This document shows positions 24,336 through 35,979 of a stretch of 64,000 bases of DNA, piece after piece; the stretch's first letter is position 1; each line of letters opens with the position of its first letter. The DNA is taken from contig NC_081415.1 of the NCBI RefSeq assembly GCF_030272615.1, positions 376,417,392 through 376,481,391 of the forward strand. The letters are read 5' to 3'. The translations under genes were made by a program, and so were the position numbers. Source of the stretch: Cryptomeria japonica. Lineage: Eukaryota > Streptophyta > Pinopsida > Cupressales > Cupressaceae. Under the pieces are notes generated by a model. That model searched no databases. It had not been told where the DNA came from and saw nothing but the letters and a program-made list of their open reading frames with translations.

Positions 24336-25596
24336 GAGAATGCTAAGTAAAGAATCTTTTCAGGTGGATGGTGTTAATCGGTTCTCAAAGCTGTTCTCCT
24401 TCCGATGTTGAGAGCTGATAGGCACCAGAGCCGAAGACTGCAGTAACGATATAGGGACCCAGCCAGTTGGGTTCAAACTTCCCTTTGTTGTCTCGAAACT
24501 ATTGATTTTTTTGATTTTCTCTCAGAACTAGGTCACCAACTTGAAATTCTCTTTGTCAAACTTTCTTGTTATACCCTCTAGACATTCTCTTCTGATACAC
24601 TCTGAGATAATCAAACGCCACTTGTCGACGCTCATCCAACAATTCGAGTTCTTACAATCTAGATATTCTATGATCTTCATTAGTAATAAGACCTTGCAAT
24701 GAAACTTTTAGAGATGGTATTTCTACTTCAATAGGTAATACTGCTTCGAACCCATACACCAAAGAGAAAGGTGTAGCCCCAGTAGGTGTTCTGATACTTG
24801 TTCTGTAAGCCCATAGTGCTAGATTGAGCTGTAGATGCCAATCTTTCCCGTATTTGTTCACTGTTCTGTGCAAGATAGTCAGTAGGTTTTTGTTAGACGC
24901 CTCGACTTGTCCATTACCTTGAGGGTAATATACTGATGACCAGTGTTGCGTTATTTTGAATTTCTCACAAAGTTCATCCAAGTCTTTATTCTTGAACTGT
25001 CCTCCATTATCAATCATGATGGACGAAGGTATCCCATACCTGCAAATTATATAGTTTAGGATGAATAAGGCGACTTGTTTACCAGTTACTTTGATGAGCG
25101 GAATCGCCTCTACCCACTTGGTGAAATACTCAATGGTCCTTATGATGAATTTATGTCCGTTGGATGAAGCAGGATATATCTAACCAATGAGATCAAAGGC
25201 CCATTGCTGAAAAGGCGAGTGTGTAATGAATGGTATGAGATCCCTCGCCGGGGCATGTATGAGATTTCCATGAAGCTGACATTTCTCACAAGTCTTAGCA
25301 AATTTTATGGCATCTTTTTCCATATCTGGCCAAAAGTAGCCAGCCCATAATAGTTTCCGAGCTAAAGTAAAACCATTCGAATGAGATCCACAAATACCTT
25401 CATGGACTTCCGATAATGCATGTTTTGATTCTTTAGTTTCTAGACATCTAAGCAAAGTACCGTCCAAACCTTATCTAAATAAATCGTTAGCTATGATAAC
25501 ATATCACGAAGCGTTTCGAGTTAGGTTTCTCTTCTCGTTATGAGTAAGGTTTTTAGGGATAATTTGGTCACAAAGATAGGAATAGATGTGGCTGTA
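24336..25596 (-). pseudogene. Gypsy integrase of the complete element
   Basis: Reading leftwards: the zinc-binding part (EVHEGICGSHSNG, then CEKCQLHGN) near 25410-25270, first core aspartate in WAFDLIG, second in IMIDNGGQF near 25010, glutamate in GNGQVEASNK, then TPFSLVYGFEAVLPIEVEIP and a C-terminal LGPYIVTAVFGSGAYQL segment ending near 24340. Integrase inserts the cDNA into the host genome. In-frame stops occur near 25595, 25468, 25179 and 24650 and further downstream, but the frame is largely kept, so decay is mostly by point change. Sequence and order match the plus-strand copy at 6188-7530. Confidence 0.92.
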
Positions 25597-26088
25597 TCAG
25601 GATGAATCATGTCCAATAATAGAACAGACTATCTGGGTCTCAGGAGAATCATAAGCAGGGTAATATAACTCTTCCACCAAGAAATCAAAGCAAAAATTGG
25701 ACTCTTGTAGCTCAAGTATAGATGCCAAGGTAGCCATAGCGTCGGCTACTCTATTTGCTGATCTAGGAATTTGTTGGAATGATACAAAAGCAAAATACTT
25801 CTTGAAATCATCTACCGTCCTCTTGTAAGGCAGCAATTTCTCATCCCAAGTCTGATATGTATCGTTGATTTGATTGATGACCAGCTGAGAATCTCCATAA
25901 ATATGTAATTCAGCAACCTTCCATTCAATGGCTAGTTTTATTCCATTTACTAGTGCTTCATATTCTGCAATGTTGTTTGTGCAAGGGAATAGAATCTTAT
26001 AAGATTTTGGAATTGAGTACTTCTGAGGAGTAATGAATAGTATGCCAGCACCTGAACCATTTTGAGTAAAGGGCCCATCAAAGAACAT
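25597..26088 (-). pseudogene. Second (archaeal-type) RNase H domain
   Basis: The 163-residue stretch has MFFDGPFTQNGSGAGILF, AEYEALVNGIKLAIE, IYGDSQLVINQ and RVADAMATLAS, the acidic-residue blocks of an RNase H fold separate from the one joined to RT. A second RNase H between the RT-linked RNase H and integrase is a hallmark of Tat-lineage gypsy elements. A stop just before it (26089-26091) is in the same frame as the upstream segment 26391-26092. Confidence 0.9.
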
Positions 26089-26091
26089 CTT

Positions 26092-28154
26092 CTAGGGTTG
26101 TTGAGTAAGATGCATTATTGATTCATCTGGGAACTCAATGTGTAGTGGTTGAGTATCCTCAAGTGGAGCTTCAGCAAGTTGATCAACAATTACCTGTCCT
26201 TTTATGGCTTTGCATTCCACATATTCAATGTCAAACTCTGTAAGGATCATTACCCACTTTGCCAATCGTCTAGTGAGTGTTGCTTTATTAAGAAGATACT
26301 TGAGTGGATCAATTTTGGCCACCAGCTTGACTGAATGTGCGAGCTCATATAGTGCCTCAGTTTCTCTGATGCGAAGACTAATGCCAAGCATGCTTTTTCT
26401 ATTATACTGTAGCTCATTTCATAAGACACCAATGTCCTGCTGATGTAATAAATAGCTCTTTCCTTTTTGTTGTCATCCTGTTGTGCCAGAAGTGCCCCCA
26501 ATGATGAATCAGTTGCTGATATGTATAAGATTAATGGTTTACCTTGAATAGGTGGCATCAATATCAGTGGATTTGACAGATACTCTTTGATTTGCTGAAG
26601 ATGTTGTTCACATTCTTGATCCCAATTGTATAATATGCCTTTCCTTAGTACCTTTGTAAAAGGTTGAGCTTTGTCTGCTAGTTGAGAAATAAATCTTCTA
26701 ATGGATTGGAGACGTCCCTGTAGAATTCTCATTTGATTGATGTTCTTTGGAGGTGGCATTTCCATTATAGCCTGGACCTTCTCAAGATCAACCTCGATGC
26801 CCTTCTTTGAAATGATGTAGCCAAGTAATTTACCAGATGTCACTCCAAATGCACACTTCTTTGGATTTAATCGGAGCTTGAACTTTTCCATTCTATCAAG
26901 TATAGGACCTAACTCTTGAATATGTGTTGATCTTTTCATAGTCTTCACTAAGGTGTCATCAACATAATCTTCCATATTCTTATGCATCATGTCATGAAAG
27001 ATAGTTGTAACTGCTCTTTGATAGGTCGCTCCCGCATTCTTTAACCCAAATGGCATAACGTTCCAGCAAAAGGTTCCCCATGCACAGGTGAAAGCTATCT
27101 TTTCTTGATCTCCAGGAGCAATTTTAATCTGATTGTAGCCGAAGAATCCGTCCATTAGTGAGTACATCTCATACCCAGCTGTCATGTCGACTATCATATC
27201 AATATTTGGCAATGGAAAGTCATCTTTTGGACATACTTTATTGAGATCTCTAAAATCTATACAAACTCTGATAGATTTATCTGCCTTTGACACAGGTACT
27301 ATGTTGGAAATCCATTCAGCATAATCTATCGGTCTGATAAATCCAGCTTTGAGTAGTTTCTCTACTTCAGCTTTGACCAATAGTGCGACATGCGGGTGCA
27401 TCTTACGAAGTTTTTGTTTAATTGATTTTACTCCTCGTGTGATTGAAAGATGGTGCATAATGAGATCAGGATCCAGGCCTGGCATATTAGAGTATGTCCA
27501 TGCAAAATTGATTTTCTTCTGTAAGAATAGCTGAGTGAAATCCTTCAATTCTTCTGCTGATAGTGATTGAGCTACGTGAATAATTTGTGGTGTGTCTTGA
27601 TTCCTGATATTCACTGGCTGAGTTGGCTTGATCAATATGGAAGACCGCTCCTGAAAATGACTGGGCAGTATACCAAGTATCTCACCTTCAGGTGCCTCAC
27701 AGAGGTTTTCACCTTTAGGTACATCCTTTATTTTCTCTTGTTTAGATTCTGACACCGCCACAATGTGGTTTTCGCCATCAAATCTTTTATTTTTATCTTT
27801 CATGTTTTTGCGACTAAGATACTTGATATCCTCTTCAGTCATATTTTCACTCCATTCACTGGTGGAAGAGTTAATAGGTTCGACTGCATTGAGATAATAG
27901 GATAATGTATAGTCATTGGCAAAAATAGGTATATCCATGGGTTGATTCTGTAAAGTACAGTCAATCAATTCGGGATGTATTAGGGATAAATTTTGGATAA
28001 GTTCAAGAGCGTTCATGGTATTGTTATCACAACTGCAGATTGAAAAGTCAAGTTCTAGAATGATACCTTGCATAAGTATCTCAAGACCAAGAAGAGTCAG
28101 ATCATGATTACTAAAGTTCACGTTAATATTTAATCGATCTAATCCAATAGGCAT
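26092..28154 (-). pseudogene. Gypsy reverse transcriptase with linked RNase H
   Basis: The long frame 28154-26250 (634 codons) contains an N-terminal linker, then RT: RKMHPHVALLVKAEVEKLL, ADKSIRVCIDFRDLN, MPFGLKNAGATYQRA and the catalytic YVDD (26954-26965, about residue 398), followed by FGVTSGKLLGYIISKKGIEV. The RNase H start (LILYISATDSSLGALLAQ, then RAIYYISRTL) is in the same frame. A frameshift near 26340-26370 moves to 26391-26092 (VKLVAKIDPLKYLLNKATLT, then ILTEFDIEYV). RT and RNase H make the element's cDNA. This is the best preserved part of the element, and all usual RT motifs are present. Confidence 0.95.
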
Positions 28155-29435
28155 ACTTATAACATCATTGACTAAGTCAGACTAGATGTCATGTCGTGGT
28201 TTAACAACAATAAGACTAGTAGGCAATTTTTCATTGTTTGTATCAGATGATTCAGAATTTGAGGATGAGAAGGTACCATGAACAAGACTGTCATTAGAGT
28301 CATCAGAATCATCAGAGTTATCTGATGAAGTTTCCAAGTCTCTTTCAGGTGATTTAGTAAGCATATGTATGGTATCAATACTAACATCTTTAATGCTACA
28401 AATTCCTTCATATTGTAGTTCATTTGTCATTTGTATCTGACACACCTGTTGACATGGTCTCATTGTTTCTGCTACTTTCTATCGTCTACTCCATTCAGCT
28501 TCTTCTGGACTGACAACTGGTTCTTGTCCTGCAGCTTCTAACTCTTCCTGTGTAGTGCTATAACTAATTTGTTTTGTTTTTGGATAAGGACACATAGATG
28601 AGAAGCTTTCTGGTATTGTTCCTTCTTTCAATGCTTGTTCATAATTTGCTTGCCTCTTTTGTCTAATTTTTTGTATTTCCTTCTCTAGTTTTAGGTGCAT
28701 CAACTCTTGAGTATCATCTATGATACCACTAGATTCTTCTGGAGTTTCTGTAGTGGATGTGTCTGAAAGATAGTCAGGACCCCATTCATACTCATTTGAA
28801 TCAATCTCTGAATCATCTACCTATTGCCTGCTAGTATATGTGACTGGAACTTTTAATGGTGCAAACAATTCTTTGATTCTTACAAATTCATCTCTTATAT
28901 CTTCAAGAACCTCAACTTCTTGTATTATCGTAGCTGATACTGTCGAAGCTTGAGCACTAACTATTTCTTCTTTCTTGACTGTTGATTCCTCTCTCTCTGT
29001 TCTACGCTCTTCTTTCATCTATTTAGCAATTTCTTCATGTAATGTTAAAGGCGATATCTTTTTCAAGCCTTTAGACTTAGAAACATGTTTTTGTTCTGAT
29101 ATCTTTTTAGGATTGTATCCCAGTCCAACTTTATCATGTGTGGATTTGGTTTGTAGCTGAATTGGTTCAGTAATACCTTCTTTTTGTTTGCCCAAAGGAC
29201 TAGTACCTGAGTACCCCATGCGCTGAATCATTTTATAACCATGACCATACTAGTTTGAAGAAATCTCACAATGTCGTACCTCCTCATTTGGACTATCTTC
29301 CTTATCAAGCCAGTTAAGCACAACATCCTCTTCTATTTCATCTGCCAAGGAGGTAGAAGACTGTATAAAGAGACAATCGTATATAATATTCGGAGCTAGA
29401 GTTTGTGTTCTCATAGCCTTTGATGGCTTGCCTAA
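28155..29435 (-). pseudogene. Protease-RT linker with G-patch-like motif
   Basis: This segment is in the same reading frame as gag, protease and RT but has in-frame stops (near 28180, 28479, 28821, 29019 and 29232). At 29231-29100 it shows MIQRMGYSGTSPLGKQKEGI then KVGLGYNP, the glycine pattern of a G-patch, a nucleic-acid binding motif known downstream of some retroviral and plant gypsy proteases. The rest is acidic and Ser-rich with low complexity (Asp/Ser runs near 28270-28330). Confidence 0.7.
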
Positions 29436-30005
29436 CTATTTTGGCAATGGAGGAAGAGAAACTAATGATAATACTGGTTCTATCTTGTAGCTATCCATGC
29501 CGGTATCTGTAATCTTCAATCTCTTTTCTAAGTCTTTTATCAATATTTCTAGATCTTCATTTGGAGAGGCTGCCCTATTATGAGGCACAAAAGTATCTGC
29601 ACCTTTTGTCAATGCACTATAGATGACATTTGTATCAGCCGAAATATTGACTTCAGCTCCATTATAAGGAAACTTTAAGCATTGGTGATATGTTGAGGGT
29701 ACTGCCTTCATTTCATGAATCCATGGCCTGCCCAGCAATATATTGTATGACAATGGAATATCGAGAACCTGGAAAAGGACATCTCTCTCTACCGGTCCCA
29801 CTCTGATTGGTAATGATACCAAACCTTTGGAGGTCCTCTCTTCTTCATCATAGGCTTTAATTGTTATTTTCTTGCCTGGATCAATGACATTTTTAGAGAA
29901 TCCTAGTTGTGTAAGCAGATGATAAGTATAGATATTCAACCCCGCACCTCCATCTATCAAAACACGTTTAACTCTGTGTTTGTGGATCATGGCTTCAATA
30001 TGCAA
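29436..30005 (-). pseudogene. Gypsy aspartic protease domain
   Basis: The frame has HRVKRVLIDGGAGLNIYT, with DGGA in place of the more usual DTG/DSG, then ITIKAYDEEERTSKGLVSLP and IPLSYNILLGRPWIHEMKAV, the flap and C-terminal hydrophobic-Gly block of plant gypsy proteases. The protease cleaves the polyprotein. A stop at about 30009 lies just upstream in the same frame. Confidence 0.88.
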
Positions 30006-30143
30006 TGGCTAGTTATGTGGATGATTTAATGAATTGTCATCTTCCTCAGAGAAGGTCAAATAGTGAGGTGAAGTCAGATGACCCACCATAGACTAAAACC
30101 AATCAATGTCTAAATCTTTTGGAACGTTGGTAGTGAGCAATGC

Positions 30144-32162
30144 TTAGTGTAGAATTTCCTTATGAGCAGATGAGAGCTGTAGCAATTCAAAAATTGAAAT
30201 TTGAGCATTTGTCCTTTTCAACTGTTCAACCACGTTGTATCCAGAGGATGATGATGAGGAGGTTAATCTTTTAAATTTTTCCAAGGTTGATTCTTTTTGT
30301 TTATCTGGCACAGCTCTTGGATTTGATGTTTCTTGAGCCGGTTTGGAAGAGCTAGCTCCTTGGAGGGTGACTTTCTTTTGAGATCTGGTCAGAGCTTTTG
30401 CATACTGTGATTCATTTGGTTTATCTTGAACTATAATCACATTGCAATAGTCTGAGTGTGAAGGTTCAATCATGTTGATAATGTTGTCCTGGCTGGCATA
30501 AGCATACTTTACCTTAGCACCTCCTTTGGTCTTTGAGGAATCACCTTGTTCATAAGCAGGCAAAGGATCTTTAAATACTTTATGATCAACATTGGTTGGG
30601 TGATTCCCAACAACAACTTTACCAGCATCTATGAGATCCTGAATCTCATGTTTTAGCTTCATGCAATTGTTTATGTTATGACCCTTATTCCGATGGAAGT
30701 CACAGTATTCATTTTCTCTCCACCATCTTGGTTTGACATCTAGATCATATGGTTTGGAGTTATCTGGTAGTGTTATCAAGTTGTTTTCCAATAGAGTTTT
30801 GAAAGCCGACTCATATGATTCTTCAAGAGGAGTAAAATCATGCTTAGGTCGAGAAAACCAAGGCTTTTCTTTGAACCATTCCTTTGTTTTCTTTGGCTGA
30901 TTTTCTGCTGCAATTTCAGCGGCTTTAAGTGCTTGTGTACCACTAGCTAGATTGAATATTGTTGATTTTGAGTTGGTTTTGACAGTGTCTACTACTCCAT
31001 CATTAACAACATTCTTGTTGTTGTCTTTGGCAAATTTTCAATACTTGTTCTTCTCTTTAGAACTGGATCCTGTTTGTGTTTCTTTCCAAGGTGTGATATC
31101 TCCCTTTTTTATGAGCACATCTTCCATTCGAATGGCATTATCTACCATTTTGTTAAATGATGGGTGTACTTGCATTTGTACGCTATATTTCAGTTCGGGG
31201 ACCAAGTTATTGACAAATATATCCATTTTCTCAGAGTCTGGGATAGGTCATGGGTACTTAGAGAACATCCTTCTCCAGCGTTGGAGAAAAGTAAGAAGAG
31301 GTTCCCCTATTTTCTGTTGAGTATTACAAAGATCGATCATAGTCACTGGATGTTGAATGTTGTATGAATATTGTTGTAAGAATAGTTGGATTAGTTCTTT
31401 GAATGTTTTTATTCCTTTAGGTAGACTTGAGAACCATTCCATTGTTTGACCCCCTAAACCCCTTGGGAAGAAATGCATAAGGTACATCTGATCATGCATG
31501 AATTCCATACAAGCAACACTAAATTCCCTGACATGATCTTGAGGATCTGAGGTACCATCATATTTATAAAATTTTGGGATTTCCACTCGTGAAGGGAATG
31601 GAGGCCTGTGTAAATTCTTGTCAAATGGGAAGGGACATATTGCTTCTAGAGAATATTGGTTTGGGGAATTGTCCTTATTCTTCAAGTCTGTGAGCTCTGT
31701 TCGCAAAGCTATTAACTGTTTGTGTACCATGAGTATAGGTGAGTCTTTCCTCTTAGTAACAAGTGTCTGAACATCATATCCAATAGGAAGTTTAGCACCT
31801 TGATTTGCTAGTTCTAAGAAATAGTCTTCCTTTTCTCGGAGCATGATAGTTTTCATCATTTTTCTAAAGTCTTTGTCTTTCTGATAGTCAAGGATTTCTT
31901 TTTCTGGAGGTTCAGTAGCTTTGTCAGTCTCACTTGATGATGAGGAGTCATTATGATTTTCAGGAATATGACGGTCATTTTTGTTTCCATCATTGTATTC
32001 TATCTCATGTATAGTGGGAGATTTCGGTTCATCAAAAATCAGTCCGCTTGATGACGATGGTATGTCAGTGAGGGGATCCTTCACGTAGAATGGATTATCT
32101 TGATAAGTGAAGGTTTGTTCTTTGGCTTTTGTCTTATGAGAACTCCTAGTTTGAATAGGCAT
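30144..32162 (-). pseudogene. Gypsy gag
   Basis: The ATG at 32162 (MPIQTRSSHKTK) begins a frame with a Ser-rich acidic N-terminus and then the retrotransposon gag domain: FPSRVEIPKFYKYDGTSDPQ, HFFPRGLGGQTMEWFSSLP and FLQRWRRMFSKYP up to the TGA at 31248. It continues in frame with IFVNNLVPELKYSVQMQVHP. Near 30700 a zinc-knuckle-like CDFHRNKGHNINNC suits RNA binding. In-frame stops at 31248, about 31036 and 30144 break it, but no frameshift is needed between 32162 and 28154. Gag forms the particle that packages the element RNA. Confidence 0.9.
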
Positions 32163-34356
32163 TTTTATGGATTAGTGTGACCTAGAGTTGTTTTGTGATG
32201 CAGAGGTCAAGATCAATTTCAGAGCTAGTTTGTTCTATTTAGCGTATTGTTTTGGGAGAAACAACTGAGATTTTGTCTGATTTCAGGAATGATCTATCCT
32301 GTCTAAGATGTTTTCCTGGGTTGATTCTAAAATTGTAACTTAGATTCAGTCTGATTTAGGAATGATATATCCTATGTAAGATGTTATCTAAGTGACTTGA
32401 GTTTGATAGGTAGTTTTGATTGAACTAGCTGAAGGGTGATCGACCAAATCATGCAACAACAAAAAAATGGCAGAGGTACACTATCTTGATCTGTTTTATG
32501 CTCAGGAAAATGATAACTAGTATTATGCTCGTTGTAGACTGTGTTTTTGGCAATTTTGAATGTTCTGTCTGACAAAACCAGAGACTCGTATGACTGGGTT
32601 TTCTGAACCGGATGACAATTTATCAGTTACAGGATGACAAAATTTATGGTTCGTACCAGTTGCTGTCTTATACCATACAACTAATGGGCATCTGTAGGAC
32701 GACAAAAGACTGAGGTCGATTCTGTCTCATACGAGATAGAATACAGTGCAGGATGATGAATGATTTAGACTCGTACGACAGAGAATCTGCTTTAGAACGA
32801 CAATTGAGTAGATCTGTATGACATAGGACTGGTGCAACATGATAAATTAGAAGACTCGTACGACTGTTCACATAGTAGAGACTAACAATTCTGAGTTTTC
32901 TGACTGCTGAGTATGACCAACTGAGTATGACAAATTCTGAGATGGATTGATTTTTGACTAGGATTGACATAGACAGAGTTTCGACTTAGGATGGACTAGT
33001 TTCTGACACGGACAAAGTTTTGACTTAGGATGGACTAGTTTCTGACACGGATAGAGTTTTGACTTACTGAGTTGTTTCTGGTCTTCACTGATTTTTTGGT
33101 ATTTCAGTTTTTTTTTTTTTTTGTTTCAGGGATGGAAAACACAGAAAACAAGTAGTATTTATAGTGACTTCAATCACAGCATGCAAACCCTAAGGAATTT
33201 GGTGAGGAAAGAAAACCTTTGCTTGTAGACTCAGGTACACACCCAATAGCTAATCAGAATACGGCTACTGAGTCTCACGCAATGGATTCTTAGTGCCGTA
33301 TTATCTGACTCCAAACGCTAATGGGGGCACGAAATGACAAGTATCTTGGGAGAGTTACTATCTCTCTTGCACAAAGATTATCCCCCTTTCGGAGATGAAC
33401 CGGGTAGCTTCTAATTTTAAATTGGATTTAGTCAGGGATCCGTTTGGTGCGTCGAGGTATAAACTCAATTAAGAGGTCTCCCAGCCTTGAAAACCAAGGT
33501 TTAATATACCCGAAGGTATAGAAGAGAGCTATTCCCGAGCACTGTCGTTGACTTGATTTTCATCAAATCACGTTTATTTTATAGTGGGTTGGAGTACTTG
33601 GCGTCTAGCCATTCCCACTTAGGTCATTCCCCTCACACCAGCCATAACGGCTTTAAGAGTTTTTCAACCCCTCGAGAGGGCAGGCCTGCTAAAGATGTAC
33701 AAATCTCAAACAAAGAAAAAGCTTCAAGGGTCTGGATTTCTGATTGTCTAGGAAAAGACAAGAGCATACTCTCCTACCTCTCAGAATCTTCTAAAAGCAC
33801 AAAAGATAGATTTGTTCTTTAACCAGATAGCAAGTTAGGTTCCTAAAAAATGAATTTAAAGAATACACAATGTTTAGTTGATTCTCCTTAGGCAACCTAC
33901 AAAGACAATGAATCAGTAGTCATATTGTCTTTGTGCAACAAGCAATATTCTTCGACAAGCATTCTGCAAAAACTAGTTAGGCTGTGAAAAACTTTGAGAC
34001 AGATAGATAAACAGTCAAGGTCAGTTGTCAGAAATGAAAAATATGAGATTTTGCCTCTTTTACCAGAAAATACAGAATCGTACGACAGAGTCTCGACTTG
34101 TACGAGACAGGAAATAGTACAGTACGAGACCAGATTGTTGATGATGTTGGCTCGTACGACAGATGATTAATACTCATACGATAGAGGATCTACTCATACG
34201 ACAATATGTTTGTAATTTGTGCGACACCTGCAATTTGTCATTTCAGCCTGTGGGAATTGTCGCACGAGATGTATGGACGAAAAACCAAAAAATCTGAAAC
34301 CTGGAAAATAAGAAAAAATAAAGCAATCAGTCTTGGAGGCCAAAAAAAAAGTAGTC
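32163..34356 (-). other. 5' leader of the complete gypsy element
   Basis: 2.2 kb between PBS and gag start without a credible coding frame. At 32580-32960 and 34070-34280 short sequences around TCGTACGA and CGTACGACAG recur every 10-40 bases; similar ones lie at the other end of the element (20480-20690). At 32980-33070 a GACTTAGGATGGACTAG / TTTCTGACACGGA unit is repeated. Confidence 0.65.
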
Positions 34357-34379
34357 TTCGGGCCCCACGGTGGGCTCCA
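34357..34379 (-). promoter_or_regulatory. Primer binding site, tRNA-Lys type
   Basis: The minus strand reads TGGAGCCCACCGTGGGGC and on into CCGAA, four bases inside the 5' LTR. From memory of plant tRNA-Lys(CUU), 21 of 23 bases are complementary to its 3' end including CCA; the mismatches are at the 4th and 19th bases. Confidence 0.75.
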
Positions 34380-34383
34380 GAAA

Positions 34384-35530
34384 TGTGTGTGTGAAAAAGT
34401 GAACCTGTAGCTGCAAGCACAACACTCCAATTAAGTCATTATATGCATGGTTAGTAATCAATAATCAATAAGAAATAAACCATAGCAAAGCGACTAATTT
34501 CCTTCTAAAAGATGCAAGTATAAGATTGCTCTTAGATTTTTATAAGCAATACCAGTGACTAGACTACACCAAGACAAAGGATTTAATCTATATGATATTA
34601 AGCTATATGGATGCAAGATGGATGAGTAATTCAAGCAAATTCAAGCAACAATGCATGCAAGCAATAATGAATGTAAAATGGATGCAAGTAATCTAAAAAA
34701 GGCACAATGATTTCAATGACTCAAGAGCGAAATTAGCATGATAATAATTTCCAAGCATGTTCTCAAAAATCTCTAGGGTGAATTGGAATGAGAGCTGAAG
34801 ACTGAATTTATTAAGAATTACAAAAAGCTCAATTTAGGATTAATTGAAAATAATTGAGAAATCAGGTTGAGTTAACCTTGAGATAGATTCCAATTATAAT
34901 TTAATTGAAATGCATTCAAATTAGAAGTCCAAGTTGCATTGGAAAATAATAATAAATTAGTTCCATGCACATCTGATAAAAATAGATAATTCTTCAATTT
35001 AATCAAGAAAAGAGTTTTCTTAATGCAACTGAACTTCTTTTTTTCTGAAAAGCTTTGAGTTCCAATTTTAGAGAATAATTCAACAATTCAATTAAATTAC
35101 TTTTCTGATTTTAAGTTCTAAATTTAGAAAAAGAAATAATATCTCAAGTTTGATTTCTCTCTCAATTCAATTTTTTTTTGTTTGACTTTTGTTTTGTTTC
35201 AATTCAACTCTTTGTAATAAATTAATTCATCTTTTGTAATAAATTAATCCTTTCGCATGATTGAATGGCAAATTTATTAATTAATTAAATATGCAAAGAT
35301 ATTTAATAAATTAAAATGGGATAATTGATCAAAATGATTATTCTTGAAATAATTCAATTAATTAAATAAATATTTAATTAATATTGAGTGGTTGATTTGC
35401 CATGTGATTTTTGATAATTAAAGAATTAATAATGTGCTCAAGATTGATTTAATTGCCTTTGGTTAGGACCTTGGTGATGTTGTCGAGATTAGGGGCCCAT
35501 GGTTTAGATGACCAATTTTAGGGTATTACA
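34384..35530 (-). mobile_element. 5' LTR of the complete gypsy element
   Basis: 1147 bases, TGTAATACCC to CACACACA on the minus strand, the partner of 17972-19114. Differences by eye: about 26 substitutions, a 3-base indel and small homopolymer changes. The TATA position reads AATAAATT here (34805-34812). The right flank begins TAATGAAATAATTG. Confidence 0.95.
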
Positions 35531-35979
35531 TAATGAAATAATTGATGACGGTAATTTGGATAATGTGCACAAACTGTATAATACATTTAATGATTCTGAC
35601 AGGGAGAGTATAGAGAATAGCATTATTTTACACTTGGACATATATAAGAAGGTTCTGATTGAAGTTGTAGATGATTTACCGAATGAACTTTATAGAAGAT
35701 TGGAAGCAAAAAGGATAGCAGTAATGGAGCTGGATAAGAAACTAAAAATTGAAAAACTTCTAGCTATACATCCTATTAATTCAAGAGAAGAAAATGAAGA
35801 ATTAATATCTGAAGCAAATCGGTCTGTTTTTGCCAGTGGGCACCAACAAGTGAGCTTGATGGAAGGAAGAGTAAAAGAAATTGTAGATGAGACTATAGAT
35901 AATTGGGATATATTTTTTGTGGAGAAAGAAAATAAAGAAGAAATGAGAAGACCTAAAAAGACATTCAAAGTGTATTAGA
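35531..35979 (+). pseudogene. ORF-X copy 2, 3' part
   Basis: Continues the frame broken at 17973: SLNDFLN before the insertion, NEIIDDGNLDNVHKLYNTF after it, with one AATG copy removed. The rest is charged and helical (HLDIYKKVLIEVVDDLPNEL, then EEMRRPKKTFKVY). A TAG near 35977 ends it, but the frame beyond reads on as KDKDKGKGKIGGVPNIKITD straight into copia integrase sequence. This suggests either a fusion or a recombination joint around 36040. Confidence 0.75.

Larger units (their letters stand above)
17972..35530 (-). mobile_element. Complete Ty3/gypsy LTR retrotransposon, Tat-like, with antisense PMD gene
   Basis: 17.56 kb on the minus strand. Order in its own direction: 5' LTR (35530-34384), tRNA-Lys-type PBS, long leader, gag, protease, G-patch linker, RT with RNase H, a second RNase H, integrase, spacer, PMD gene on the opposite strand, PPT and 3' LTR (19114-17972). 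The dual RNase H is typical of the Tat lineage. The LTRs differ at about 26 substitutions plus small indels by eye, roughly 2-3 per cent. The flanks share AATG (17970-17973 and 35532-35535), giving a 4-bp match or a 5-bp duplication with one mismatch. It sits inside the reading frame of ORF-X copy 2. Confidence 0.93.
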
